From Pestalotiopsis fici W106-1 (lineage: Eukaryota > Ascomycota > Sordariomycetes > Amphisphaeriales > Sporocadaceae), in contig NW_006917094.1 in the NCBI RefSeq assembly GCF_000516985.1, forward strand, positions 1,364,001-1,428,000: a stretch of DNA of 64,000 nucleotides, read 5' to 3'. Each line of letters begins with the position of its first letter. The stretch's first letter is position 1. Below are positions 34,703 through 46,855 of the stretch, in pieces. The notes below the pieces were generated by a model that saw nothing but the letters and a program-made list of their open reading frames with translations, did no database searches and was not told the origin of the DNA. The translations under genes were made by a program, and so were the position numbers.

Positions 34703-35572
34703 TTACTTGCGATGAAGCTTATTCACTCCTACTTTATGCCTTTTGCGCCTCTTGCGAATGAAGAGGCTTACGCAGCCTCCCAACGGCATCCTCCCTCTAC
34801 GAGTAACATAGTATCCCTCGAGCGTGTTGCCTTCGAGCCCGCCAATGCCGGGCGCGGTAGGTACGGAATCCCAAAAACACCTTTTGCCGAGGCGGCAACT
34901 TTGCTTCAACGTCTTTGCGCAGCGTCAGGTATGCATTCTCCTGCGGCCGCACAAAGGAGCGCATAAAGAAGAGCAGAATCACGGGGCGCTCTCCGGTGCT
35001 CAGGCCGTTGGCGCCCGTGGCGTGCCAGAGACGGCTCTCAAAGACGAGGGTGGTGCCGGCTGGGCCTTCGACGGGGTGTGGGCCTTCCTGTTGGGTCAGA
35101 TCATGTCAGCATTCGGTTCTCCCATTGTCAGATTAAATGGCTTGGCACAGAGACACTTACCACTGTGAAGATATTGCTGGGCGCCACGTTTCCCAGGTGA
35201 GACACCGGGTACACCCGCGTGGCGCCATTCTCGTCGGTAATATCTTCCGAATAGAACATGATATTCATGCCGTACGCCATGTCTCTAGTCAGCAGTGTAA
35301 TGGAAAGCTGGTCCGTATGTAGCTGCACTGGAACATTGCCTGGCCGCGCAATGTTGGCCGTGTACGAGTAGATGATGGAGTGGTCGCCAAGATACCACGG
35401 TATGACTTGGTCAATCAGAGTGAGATTGAGCAGGTCAATGAACTCGTCGCCCGTGTTGATAATGTTCCTGGTATTGCGTTGATAGAATCCTTGCGCGGTT
35501 TGGCTGACTGTAGTCTCTTCCAACAAACTCAAGTCCAGGAGTAAAAGTGATGATAGGCGCTTCAACTACCAT
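34703..35572 (-). pseudogene. Phytanoyl-CoA dioxygenase-like gene with two apparent frameshifts
   Basis: The minus strand encodes a PhyH-type Fe(II)/2-oxoglutarate dioxygenase. One canonical 73-nt intron (35160-35088, GTAAGT..AACAG) joins NIFTV to EGPHPVEG. Conserved parts are YTANIARPG, LHTDQ (metal His and Asp), DENGATRVYPVSH, FESRLWHATGANG (distal His) and RPVILLFFMRSFVRPQENAY. The 5' part (ATG 35572; VEAPIITFTPGLEFVGRDYS) is in a different frame from the core, the switch falling near 35483. Near 34862 the core frame runs into basic, unfamily-like sequence, while the adjacent frame continues GIGGLEGNTLEGYYVTRRG to a stop at 34703. Each break looks like one extra base. No intron fits either break, so the copy is a pseudogene or the assembly has two indels. 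The catalytic residues themselves are intact. Confidence 0.65.
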
Positions 35573-36891
35573 GACGATGACGGTATAAATTAGGACCTGG
35601 GAATGAATACACAGATAGTGTGAAGATGACTCAACGTTTTGGACAGATGAGAGAAGATGATGATATTAATTCGAATGGACATTCAGAACGGATCAGGGTC
35701 TGGGATGAGCGAGCTCCGTTTACTATGAGCACAAATAAATCTACACAGTTTGCTGACGGGGGCAAAAGAACACATGATAGCTGTGAGCACATTTGACTAT
35801 CACTTGAAGCTCTTGGACCAACCGCAACCCGTGAGCCCCGGGCAAGGCCGCATCCCTCCTCTTCTCCGCTGCGTTCATTCTTACCCACCATCCGGATACC
35901 CATGGATCATGGACCTTGTCATGACTAATCTGGATATGCAATGCTTCTCAACGTGCATACGACTTGATCATGATTGGATGGTATTTCCTAGCTGATAATG
36001 ATACCAGGTAACGATTTGCGGATTGAACAGACTTCTTTTCGGTTTCTAGTATGAATCGGTACGTGCTATCTATCAAGATAGATAGACATAGCTATGAAGG
36101 GTAATTTGTAAGTCGAACTTTCGAACAGTTAAATCTAGACACATACATTTACTTAAGTCTACATACATAGAAGAATACATTTTTCACGTTTCTGCAAATA
36201 AGATAAACAAGTTTCTAAATGGTTCGAATCGCAAGCGAGGGTTGCAATCTCCTGATTAATCCGTTTACTGCTTCATCAAAGACAGCTTTCGCCGTCTCGA
36301 TGAATCCAAACCACTAATTACGAATATCAACTATGTACCGAGGGCTTTTAATGACTTTTTATCGTGGCATGTCATGACCGTCGTGAGAGAGAAAGGGTGA
36401 AAAGCAACCAAATTCACATCGCTGATCAGAAAAAAAAAACGATCTAACGACACAAATTTACCACCAAACCTAAGCTTTGCTTCTTCAGATTCCCTCATCG
36501 AGGCTACTGGCGCTTGCGCTCGTCACCTAATTGTCAATTTTTTTCTTGATTTTGTTTTCCCAACCAAATGTTCTAATCGGTTAGGCTCAGCTGGTGTGTC
36601 CCTTGATGCTTTGCGGGAACACGTAGAAGTGTGGAAGAACCAAGTCCCGAAAACCATTAACGCCGAGTCATGAATAGCCTTGCGCAAATGTACTCTATGA
36701 ATAATGCATCTTGACTGTTGTCCCACTGAACAGCCAATTCAACACACAAGTCTTGGAGTTTGTAGTATGACGTGAGAGCCCTTGGCTTGATAGGTCGACT
36801 ATCACCGAGACCGACGGCCCGATGGCTTAAAGTCGACGTGAAAGGGGCTCCCAGAAGGTAAGCAAATGTCCAGGAACCGAGGACGTCTTTC
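35573..36891. other. 1.3-kb A/T-rich spacer
   Basis: No gene is supported. The left part would be the promoter of the dioxygenase-like gene; the right part the 3' end of the large disordered-protein gene. The 36030-36480 stretch is A/T-rich, with repeated TACATA-type words. Confidence 0.5.
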
Positions 36892-39800
36892 CTAAAACGT
36901 ATCCGATTCCTGGCTGACGGGACTAGCCATGGAGCCAAAAGTGTCTACACGAGGGGGGTTAGTATTGGTTGGATACAAATTCAAGATTAGATCAAGCTCA
37001 CCTCTCTTCCTCCTTCGTTCGTCTCTGGCATATGAACCACTGCGGATGCTCTCACCATCCTCGCTTCCGCGCGACATGTTCATGCCTCGACTGGGTGTCA
37101 TTGCGCGAGGTCCGCTGGGTCGGCGTCCTGGAGCACCAAGCGCACCGCTAAGATTGCGGTTCTCTGGCTTTGGACTTCCAGAATGGTAGCTTGCGGTACC
37201 AACAGTACCAGCATGTGTAGCTGTTCCACCATAACCGCTATCCACACTGTGGTAGGGCAAAGGGCTGTTCCTTTGAAGTTTGCTGAGACGCTCATTTCTT
37301 GGTGGAGTGCCGCTGACATCATCAAGAGGCTCCTTCGGTGGTCGAGGGGGCCCCTGCTGAGAAGGCGAGGTCCAGCCGTATTCGTTGGCTGGGCTCTGAT
37401 CACTGTAGCGGTCGCTATTTGGCTCTGGCAAGCGGTTCAGGCTCACGGCTGAGCTTGCCCAGTTGTCCGAGCGGGGGCTCATGGGAGATTGAATACCGCC
37501 GTAGCCCTGGGCAGATGTCTCGAGAGCCGTTCTAAAACGCTCGGTCTGTCCCGGTCGCGGCTGAGGGTGTTGGAGATTGATGCTGTTGCGATGCGCCTTG
37601 TACTTTGGATCCTCGGGAGTCGCATATGTAGCGGGTGGCGCCTCAGTACGATAACCTGTAGGCGAAATCACTTCGTCTGGAATATCACTGCTAAAGTCTT
37701 GCTGAGAGTAAGTGGTGTGTAGATGATCATCGTACTGGTCATGAGGATAACTGATATAGTCGCCCATGTCTGAGCCAGAACGCGAAGGTGGATGCTGGAG
37801 GAACTCCTCCGGGTCTGGCTTGCGTGAGTTGCGGAATATCTTGCCCACGCTAGATGTTGTCGTCTCGGACCAACGGGAAATCTTGGGAAAGAACCCAGAA
37901 GAGCCCTTAGACTTGTGTTTCTTGCCTGCATCTGTTTGAGGCGTGTTCTCATAACTAGCAGGGTGAGCACTGATTTGAGCAGGTGCTTGTGGAGGAGTTG
38001 CAAGGGGCACTGATTCAACACGGGCGGGGGGGATTGCTGGCGACATGAACAAATTGGGATCCGAGTATTCCTGTCCTGGGGTCAAGGATCGAGCATCAAA
38101 CTCATTTTCATCTCCCTCGGGAACGGTGCTGATTCTGTGGTCGGAGAATTTTCGCTCGTAGCCACCTTTGGCGGATGGCCCGCGAGACTGCGGGATCGAC
38201 AGGTGTCCAGATTGGCTTGCATGGCTCGCAGTCGAAGTTCCAGCATTGCCCTCTGGTTCGTAGCCCTTGTCCTGCTCGTACTGAACCTCCGCCAGGTTTT
38301 CGAGTGACTGGTTGTTTGTGCCCATACCGGACACCAGAGCCTGGCCAGCAGTTTGGTGTTTCAAGACATCAACCTCGCCCAACAGCTGCATAAGCATGTC
38401 CTCAATCCTTCCAAGATCATTGGTCCCTTTACTACTGAGACCCTTGAGAGCCCGTCGGAAGATGTTTTGCTTCTTGGCAGTCTCATCAAGAGTGCCTGCT
38501 TGTGAGCCGCCCTGCAGTGATCGAGGTGCACTGCCGGGGAAGGGCCTTGGGCCACCAAGGTGCCGTTGTACAGTCTTCTCGGTGTTGTCCTTCACCTCAC
38601 CGATGATTTGATCTTCTGTATCGGCAAGGAGTCTCTTTATATCATTGAAAGAACTTCGCATCTCGGCCGCTGACCGGACGAGAGTTACAAGCAGTTCGGT
38701 ATCTCTAGCACTTCGCTGTGCATCGCGCACCATGAGCTAAAACAATGTTAGTTTACAAAATCATGCCACGGAAGGAATCTAGGCACTCACATGTTCCATC
38801 AATGCAATGATGTCTTTGGACTGGATCCTATCAATGCCCGTTCCACTGGCAGGATCGTAGAGCGGTGAGGCCATCCCTTGGGACATTCCGCTGAGCTGCC
38901 TTTGGTGCTTGGGCATACCGATATAGAATGGATCATCGGTGTTCCCACCCATTCCCGGCTGGTTCTGGAATTCAACTGCCTTACCCTTGACCTGTGCCTC
39001 GTTTGGCTGTGCAGTCTCGTAACCCTCGTCGCCATGGGGTAGTCCAGGACTTCCAGTGTTGAAGCCAGCCCGATACAAGTCACCATTAAATCCGGCTCCT
39101 GTAAGCTGTTCGAGGCCAGCGAGATTGGCAATGGGACTTGTGCCCTCGTAAGGGTTCGTAACAAGTGTGTCGCGTTTACGATCGACGGATGTCCGATGCC
39201 ACTCATCATCCTGATCTTGAGATGGCTGTCGACTGTGTGTGGCAGCCATACCTGCAGCGGCTGCCAACGCACCGGCGGCGGCGGCCTCAGTGACACCCAT
39301 TCCATGGTTCGAATCCTTGTGACTGGGCTTGGGAGTTTCAGCACGCTCAAAATCAAAAGTCTTCTCTTGTGTCGGAGTCGCTCCCTCGTGCCAGTCGCGA
39401 GCGCCAGGTCCCCCAAGTTCCCCTTCGATGACAGAGTGTTCACGACTTTCGTCCCGGTATCCGTAACCAATCTCTGGCATGGGGTACTTGTCGTCTGGAA
39501 GGCCACTAGCTCCCAGCTCCGGTTGACTATAGGCGTCGGACAGCCGATCCATGCTGTGTGTTGGAGTAGCATTTGCTCTGAAGCCGTCCGCTCGGGCCCG
39601 CTCCTTGAAAGACTTATTACGCATAACGCCTTCACCTTGCCACTGCGAATCTTCATCAGTGACAGTTTGTTGTGCCTTTCGCTTAGCCTCTTCAGCTGCA
39701 CGAGACAAAGCAGCATTTGTGATGGCTTGCTCAGAAGTGGTGGGGGATTGGTGGTCTCTGGTCTTGAGATACTTTCGTCCATACTGATCGATCTCGTACT

Positions 39801-42312
39801 CATCAAAGTCCTGAGAAATATCCGAGCGCGATTGTCTAGATAGCGCGGGCGAATTGCGCTTCTCGAACTCTTCGACTCGACTGCTTACAGAATTCTTTGC
39901 CGGGCTGCTTCCTCGAGACAATCGCTCCTCTAGCCGTGAGTCGTAGGAGAGCTGAGAATCACGATAGTCCTGGCCAGCGCTGAGAACTGACTGATCCGCC
40001 ATGGAGCTTTCCACAAGAGATGCAACGTTCGATTCTGCACCAAATGGCTGGTGTACGAACCGGGGGTTGGCACCAACGCCTTGAACAGCTTGACCCGAGG
40101 CGACACGGTCCAGCTCGCTGTCGTCGGTATACCTTGTATCTCTGTAATTTCCAGAACTCTGAACGCTGCTACCGTCGTCTCCAAACTCTCGGCTGCGCAT
40201 GTTGCTGGGTACTGAGCCGGGCCTGGGTGACTTGTGCGGAGAGGAGAGCTCGCTGTCTGTCAATCTCGAATCCCGTCTACGGTAGATGTCGCTTTCTCCC
40301 TCTGTATAACCAGACACGCTCTGGATAGGGCTCAGACCACGACGCTCCTGTTGATAAGGAACGTAACGCAGTGGTGGAGGCACATCCTGCTGACTGTAAA
40401 AGTCGTTTTCATACATGCCTGGCTCACTGAGGCCGTCTTCTTCGTAATCGTCATACTCATCACGATAAGAGGGGCCTCTAGAGCTGAGTTCGCTGTCTTC
40501 ATCATACTCTGCATAATCGCCAGCGCCCTTTCGAGGAAGATCCCGTAGATCGCCGTGAGAAACGTTGGCATGAAGGGTTCCCAGAGTTGCTTGCAAAGTA
40601 TGGTGCTCAGATCGAGTAGGTGTTGGCGTATTGTGTATGGAGTCGTCAGAAACGACTTCCCTGGTCACCTCATGTACAGGAGTCAACTCTTCGGTTGCAG
40701 AATGAGGCCGGTCGGTCTCAGCGGAGAGGATGGAAGTTCTCGTCATCTCCGAGGGGTTAATCTCACTTGACAGAGGCATAGGTGGAATAACCTCATGCTC
40801 CATCTCATCATAGTCCTCCGCAGCTCTACCAGCTTCTGGAGTTCTGGCTCTCCGTCTTCGTCGTTGACGCTTCTCGTCCACCCTGGACCTGTCACGCTGG
40901 GTGGCAGCAAGGCCAGCAGCCGCAGCTGCGCCTATGATAGCAGCATTTTCAAAATGATCCTTTGTACGGCGTGGCGTGTTTTCCTCATCTTCGAGAACAG
41001 AGACATGTTCAACACTGCTCTGGGGCGAGAGATCGTTCCTAGCTTCACGGCCTCGAGACTTGACAGACTGCTCAGTAGCACCAGACTTTCTCTTGCTTGT
41101 GACGGACAGTTCCTCTCGAGAAACAGATGTCAGACTGGAAAGAGACTCTCTGTCTTTGGGTTTTCTCGTCTCGCGCTGGCTGCGTTCTCTTTTCAGAGAT
41201 TCCAATTCGGGAAGAATGAGTCTTCGGATGGCATCCTCAACCGTCTCAAGCAATTTGGGGTTGTTGATTGACACTTTTGACGACGACATTGAGTCGTAGG
41301 ACCTGTGGCTTGGAGCCAGGGCGGAAGAGAGTACGCTAGAATCTGCGCCTGAAACCAAGGATTCCTTATGGCCGCCCTTGGACGACCTTCGTTTTGAAGA
41401 GCTCTTGGCCTCGACATCCATTTCACTGATGGAGCTCGTCCTGCTCTTCGACCTGTGCTTCTTGTCCGGTCTGGTTGCCTTCTCGACAGCTTTCTCAATA
41501 ATTCTGCGGTCGTGGCTACTGCTGCGACTTTTGCGGTTGACTTTGTCAGCTACGGCAGCTGCAGTGACCGCGCCCAAGGCTCCCGCAGCCAATGCCTCTG
41601 CACCTGAAGGACTCTTGCTGCGCCGCTTCTTTGGTGAGTACGACAAGGTCGTGTTCCCTCCCGAACCATCCAAGAAACTGTCCGTTGGGATGGCTGATAT
41701 ATCTGACATGTTTGGGGGCATGTATGAAGAGACTTTGCTGTCTGCGGCTGGAATGAGAGGGCTCGCGGGCTTCCGCTCACGTCTGCGATATGCCCCCGGA
41801 GTAATGTCCACCTCAATAGGGTGGCGCGAGACATTGGACTCTTCGGTTGCTGAGGCATAGGAGTGCAGACTCCTAGCATCCTCAGGATCGGTGATATCTA
41901 GCTCGCTGCGGCTGGGCACCAACGGGTCTTGGTGCGCCCGCTTCGACCCCGAAGACTTTCGAGCCGACCTCGACATTTCGGTAATCTGAATGTGGTCGTT
42001 TTTGCCACGTCCGCCCTTGGAAGGCGTCAAGCGCACTCTTACACTGGGCTTGCGGCTGGTAGTTGTTACGCCTTCGGGGGAGACAGGGCTCTTGCCGCCT
42101 TCAAAATATTCAATTAGTAGCGATGTTTGCGAGCGATTTGCCCTGTGGGTGCGGATGGTAACTGGAGTTCCGTCGTCTGGGATGGAGATGTGTGACTTGT
42201 CCTCCTCCTCGTGCACGTTGGAAACATCCGTCGCAAGCTCGGTTGGCGTCCCCAATGACTCAGTTTCGGTCGGCGCAGGTAGAGGAGGGGCTTTCTTCGA
42301 GTCGACCCCCAT
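36892..42312 (-). CDS. Large disordered Ser/Arg-rich protein (1769 aa), function unknown
   Basis: Three exons, 42312-38791, 38736-37002 and 36944-36892, encode 1769 residues. Intron 1 (54 nt) is GTGAGT..TTTTAG. Intron 2 (57 nt, GTGAGC..branch CTAAC..TGTAG) is a multiple of three and could be retained, adding 19 residues. Most of the chain is low-complexity Ser/Arg/Glu/Pro sequence. Three Ala-rich hydrophobic blocks occur near residues 238-257, 453-470 and 1004-1024 (for example EAAAAGALAAAAGMAA). The only well-ordered-looking part starts at the exon 1/2 junction, IQSKDIIALMEHLMVRDAQ, and runs through RDTELLVTLVRSAAEMRSSF to EKTVQRHL, a likely helical bundle or coiled coil of about 80 residues. 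There is no catalytic motif or signal peptide. Large scaffold-like proteins of this style are seen in filamentous ascomycetes; a scaffold role is inference only. Confidence 0.85.
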
Positions 42313-43344
42313 TCTGGAGCCGATTGAGCCCTCGACGATGGCCGCGCCTGGGGAAGGTGGGCTGTATAAATGGGTTTCCCAAACAGACGGTGCTGCAATC
42401 GGTGATGTAGGTGCTGGGGTTGTTTACTGCCCTTGTAAACTGGGTCGAATACAGACCGCCAGTCAAGTGGAGGGTGTAAGCAAGACCCGAAACACACCAG
42501 GTGCAAAAAAAGAAGTGACCTGCGCGATAAATTCGGAAGGGGGGGAACCGATTGACAGGTATGTCGCCTTCTTTTTTCCCTTTTCTTTTTTTTCGTTCGT
42601 CAAGACATTTGGCGATCTTTGATTACGTGGTCTGGTCAGAAAACAAGAAGCCGGGTTTGAAAGATTAGGTGTTGCTGTTTCGTCGTTGCTGTGGCCTGTG
42701 ATGCTGTTGCGTGGGCCGTTAGCTACAGTACAGTACCTAGGTAGGCTCCCAAGTGGAAGCAAGCAAGGCCCCCAGTGGCTCCCCCCAAAGAGACGGACCC
42801 GACTGATTCGAGTTGACCTTGGTGGATCGAGACATGCAGGAAATAAGGTGAGACCTACATTGAAAATGTGACTGAGTCCCCTCAATCAGGACATCGAAAT
42901 TCGCAGAAAACAATTCAGTTGCAGAACGAGAGCAATAAGCACTGAATAGAAGAAAACGGGCGAAAAAAAAAAACAAAAACCTGTTTGCAGTTTCTGGGAG
43001 TCGACGAGGACAGGACCGACTGCAAAGAAAAGATGGCCGGGTCGCTGGCCTGAATGATAGGTTGATTTCTCCAACCTCTCCGATTATTTGGCTAGTCCCA
43101 GTATCCCGGTGAAGGCCCGTCACAGCTCCTTGTGGCGGGATGCGCGCCCGAGACTAAGTTCCCAGCAGGTGGGTTGATGCTATCGCAGCAGCACTGCAGA
43201 ACAGAAGCAGATGCTTCTATTGGCAAATGCGTTGAGGTCGGCAAATGAAAAAAGACAATGGAATTTTCCACGATAGGTGGATTACAAGTAGAGGGGAGAG
43301 AGAAGGAGGTGGAGGAGGATGAATCAACTGGTCAAGGAAAAGCA

Positions 43345-43400
43345 AGCAAGCAGGTAGCAGCAGTAGCAGCAGCAGGTAGCAGCAGCAAGTAGCAGCGACA
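43345..43400 (+). repeat. AGC/CAG-type microsatellite
   Basis: Imperfect tandem AGCAAGC, AGCAGT and AGCAGCAGGT units. It lies about 1 kb upstream of the start of the large disordered-protein gene, in its probable promoter or leader. No coding frame across it is supported. Confidence 0.7.
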
Positions 43401-44310
43401 ATTTCAAGCGAGACATAGAACCTACATACGTACAAGGGACTCGGACATGGGTGATGCAGGTAAATGGAGGAACGGTATCAACCAGTCAGGTCGCCACACT
43501 TTGCCAATTTCCGGGAGAATAGGTCAAGACTTTCCATGTAGTAGCTGAACTGAGAATAAAGTGCCACTGTAAAGTGACTTACTCTACTTCTTTTTCTTTC
43601 AGACCAGCACAACGGACCATACGAAATTTTGGCTTTCGCCCTTGTAAATTGCTAAAGTGCACAGCCTACGTACCATGTACGAAGCAGATCCCATTCGCTG
43701 GTGAAGACGATATTCCCGTCATTGCAAGTGGACTTGCAAAGAAACGAAACAAGACCGGACCTTCTGTTCTGGAGGCCGCCCCCACCCGGAGTATCGAAAA
43801 GTCGATAGCGAGAGCCAGAAGAAGACTGGACAGCTGGGATTTTAGGAGTGTGATGCGTTGGCTATGCTGGGGTTGCACATCCAATGGAGCGACGATCCGG
43901 CCCTGGCAGGAAAACCATAGGCTCAAGGCCAAGCTGGGATGTTGTGCGGGATGTTCCCCTCCACTCGAGTCTCATGGCTTTTGGCCCCGTCACCACTCAT
44001 CGCGTAGGTACCTGAACGGCCGCCCCATTACATTTATTCATAGAACATTCTAAGAGCGAAAGCCTGTCCGTGGTCGCCCGCGTCTATATTGGATTCTACC
44101 ATGGGCATATATTGGCATTTTCTTTACTAACGTCATAAAACATGTCTACAACTCTGTCACGTCACGTCTCGACGCGATCGTCTTGTCCGGACTAATCTAT
44201 TGCGACGAAGGGCAGAACGCATATGGGGCGACTGAATGGTTGATTGGAAACGGTGACTGCCAAAGGGGACGAAATTCTGGAGGCTGGGCTGGGCACCTGG
44301 CTGGTCTTCT

Positions 44311-44328
44311 CTCTTTTTTTTTTTTTTC
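44311..44328 (+). repeat. Poly-T tract
   Basis: About 17 consecutive T residues in non-coding sequence, preceded by TCTTCTCTC. The exact length is prone to sequencing error. It could be the A-tail scar of a retroposed sequence on the minus strand, but I see no such element beside it. Confidence 0.7.
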
Positions 44329-44788
44329 GCCTTTCTCCCAGTGCAGACCTGGGTGGCTACCGTATTGGTGCACATCACATTATACTCCGTATGCGTCGTG
44401 CGACGCTGGTCCATGTTCAACAGCGCCGGCAATGTCCGGCCTCTTTTCATGTGAGGATGCAAATGCAAGTATCACCCGCAGGGCACCCGACACGATGTTT
44501 TTTGAGGGCAGAATACTCCGTACCCATCTTGAGATCCCACCTTCTGCTGCTCCCGATCTCTGGAAAGAAAGGCCCAAGCTCCATCTTGTTGACGGCGTGA
44601 CGGGCAGCGGCAGGTCCCAAGAGGTGGCCGCACAGCGGCTCAAGCGTCTTTGCTGGCACGGTAACGGATGGAGACACGGCGATCATTTCTGATGGATTAT
44701 ATGGAGCCATCCAATTTTTATAGTCCTTTGGAAGATCGACGATTTCGGGTTTCTTTCTGGCTGCTTACGTACCTCTCTGGCTCTGGAG

Positions 44789-44812
44789 TTTTTTTTTTTT
44801 TTTTTTTTTTTT
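44789..44812 (+). repeat. Poly-T tract, longer
   Basis: About 23 consecutive T residues, 470 bp from the first tract. Non-coding context. Same caveats on length and origin. Confidence 0.7.
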
Positions 44813-46855
44813 CTTGGTCTTGCGGTATTTTGCTAGACACCTTCCGATGAATTGCATGTTTTCTACCATCACGGAATTTTGCGAGAGCACAAGCAGATCG
44901 GCCTAGTGTCGCGGGTACCATATATGTAGTAGTAGTAGATGAATAATAAGTGCTTCCACCGCCTGAGAATTGGATTCCACGCTACTAAGCCCTGCCGACG
45001 GGATCAACCCGGTCTCGCCGTGCCCTACGGGTATTGATAGCGGATCTCTTGTGGCTTGCCGTGAAAAAGAGTCCAACACGGCCATGCGCCACCAGTTTTG
45101 AAGTTGAAGAATTGAAAATGCAATGAGACTGTTCTTTTATACCAACAAGGGGCAAATGCAATAGTCTTTAAGGACTCTAACTGTGTAATTATGCAAAACA
45201 AGAAAATGCCCGTGTTGAAAAGCAGCGCCGGACAGCAACCTCCACAAGAAGACTCAATTGATATCGCATTTATCAGATTTCATAGTCGCCGATATTGGCA
45301 AGATCACACACACAATAACATCCATTTATCCCAGCCCGGGGAAGCTAAAAACGCTTCTATGGATGCAGTAGCAAACACTTCAATGCGATGCATCAATAAT
45401 CAACCCTTGAGAGTCACTGGTTAGGTAGGTAGGCAGTTCAAAAGGGCTAACCTCTCACATGCCGCTGTCAAAACTACCTTTTTCCCCCCCATTGCTGCCC
45501 AACGAAACCGCCACCCTCCTCTCTCAAACGAACCGCCGTCGATGCCAACACGACCAAAAGATGCAACCAATAACCCTATCCCGGCTTCAAACACCTAACT
45601 GCGACATGTCGTTTCTCATTGTTGACAGGTGTTGACTGTGCAACAGCGCAACAAGCACGCACAAAAAAAAAATTGGGTGTTTGCATTCGCCGTCCCAGGT
45701 AATCAAGTCGCCCGGGGAACGTGTTGCTTGTCCTTTGTCAATCATCTATCTGTATGTAAGATGCACCATCAAGCTTCATTTGGCAAGGTACCTCTCAGGT
45801 TAAAGAGTGCAATTATACATTAAAGGTGCGGGCATCTCAGCCCTCCCTTCTTCCTGCGCCTCAATCCGGCAAGTTACCGAAGCCAACCAGTCTGCAGAAC
45901 GCCCACCCAAAAGGACACCTAGACTGCCTTTGCTGGCTGCTGTCAACGGGAAAAAGCCAAGTTTGCTCGTACGACAAATACATATTTACCTGCATCAACT
46001 ACGACATGATTTGCAACTAGCAATTGCAGTCGCATATGCCAGCCTTTTCTGTAGAGAACATCCGCATCATGATTACATGTAGAAGTTTGACTTCACCGGA
46101 CAACCACTCCGTTGCCAAGCCCTGCACATACATTTTCCATCTAGAATGAGTTTTAAAATTATTATCAATTCCCCTTGGTATTATCTACTATTTAATCTGA
46201 AAAGAAGGACCTATTCCTCACCCAAGCACTCGGCTTCACCCGGGCTCTTTTGTGCCAGTACAAGCCAGTGGCCCCCGAGGAGTCTGCAAATGCCACGTCT
46301 TGTCAAACCGCACAAGCATCGCCTCGATAACGCCCTGAGACAGTTGACCGCCCCAAGAGACTGCGAGAACAAGTGACACTTGACTACTGGGCGGCGGTGA
46401 CGTCCTCCAAGCCAAGACCAGAGCCCGTGGCAGGATAACGAAATGTATGAGACCATGCAAGCTGCCGCGTCTATCGCAATTCGAGCTATGTGCTGCCGGT
46501 ACCGCTCCCACATATCAATGTCATAGCACCAAGTGTACAAGCCGTCCAGATGGCTTGTAACTTTAGACTGGTCAACTGTTTGTGCATCGTATCGACAATA
46601 AGCAATGGTTGGATGTTGGCTTCTAGTAATTGTATATTCAAAGTGGATCTTGTTGAATCAGTGCTATGAAAGGCGATGTGGTATTTCAAACCCAGCCCAG
46701 CCCGATGCCTATCCGTTGCTATCACCATGCTATTGTTTTCTCTAAGCTGGGCGGGTATCTTATAGTATGTATAATGGAAACGATAGAATGCCGCAAAAAC
46801 GCGGGATCTCACCAATTTGGTCCATTTATGGTCTTGTGACACTAGTTTGTATGGT

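Larger units (their letters stand above)
42313..46855. other. 4.5-kb spacer without a supported gene
   Basis: The longest gene-free stretch in the window. Its left end is the promoter side of the disordered-protein gene and its right end the 3' side of the IFRD gene. Open frames of 159 codons (43574-44053, +) and 169 codons (44183-44692, +) lack motifs, introns and coding bias. It holds two long T runs, a CAG-type microsatellite and a short GTA/TAG repeat at 44927-44938. I see no RNA gene. Confidence 0.45.

Noticed and set aside
36218..36232. GGTTCGAATCGC, resembling a tRNA T-loop
   Set aside because: No pairing T-stem, acceptor stem or A box around it.
43574..44053. 159-codon plus-strand frame
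   Set aside because: No family resemblance, no coding bias, several Cys/Trp/Arg-rich shadow-like segments; not supported as a gene.
44183..44692. 169-codon plus-strand frame with a Phe run
   Set aside because: Runs through a poly-T tract, lacks motifs and splice structure; likely chance.
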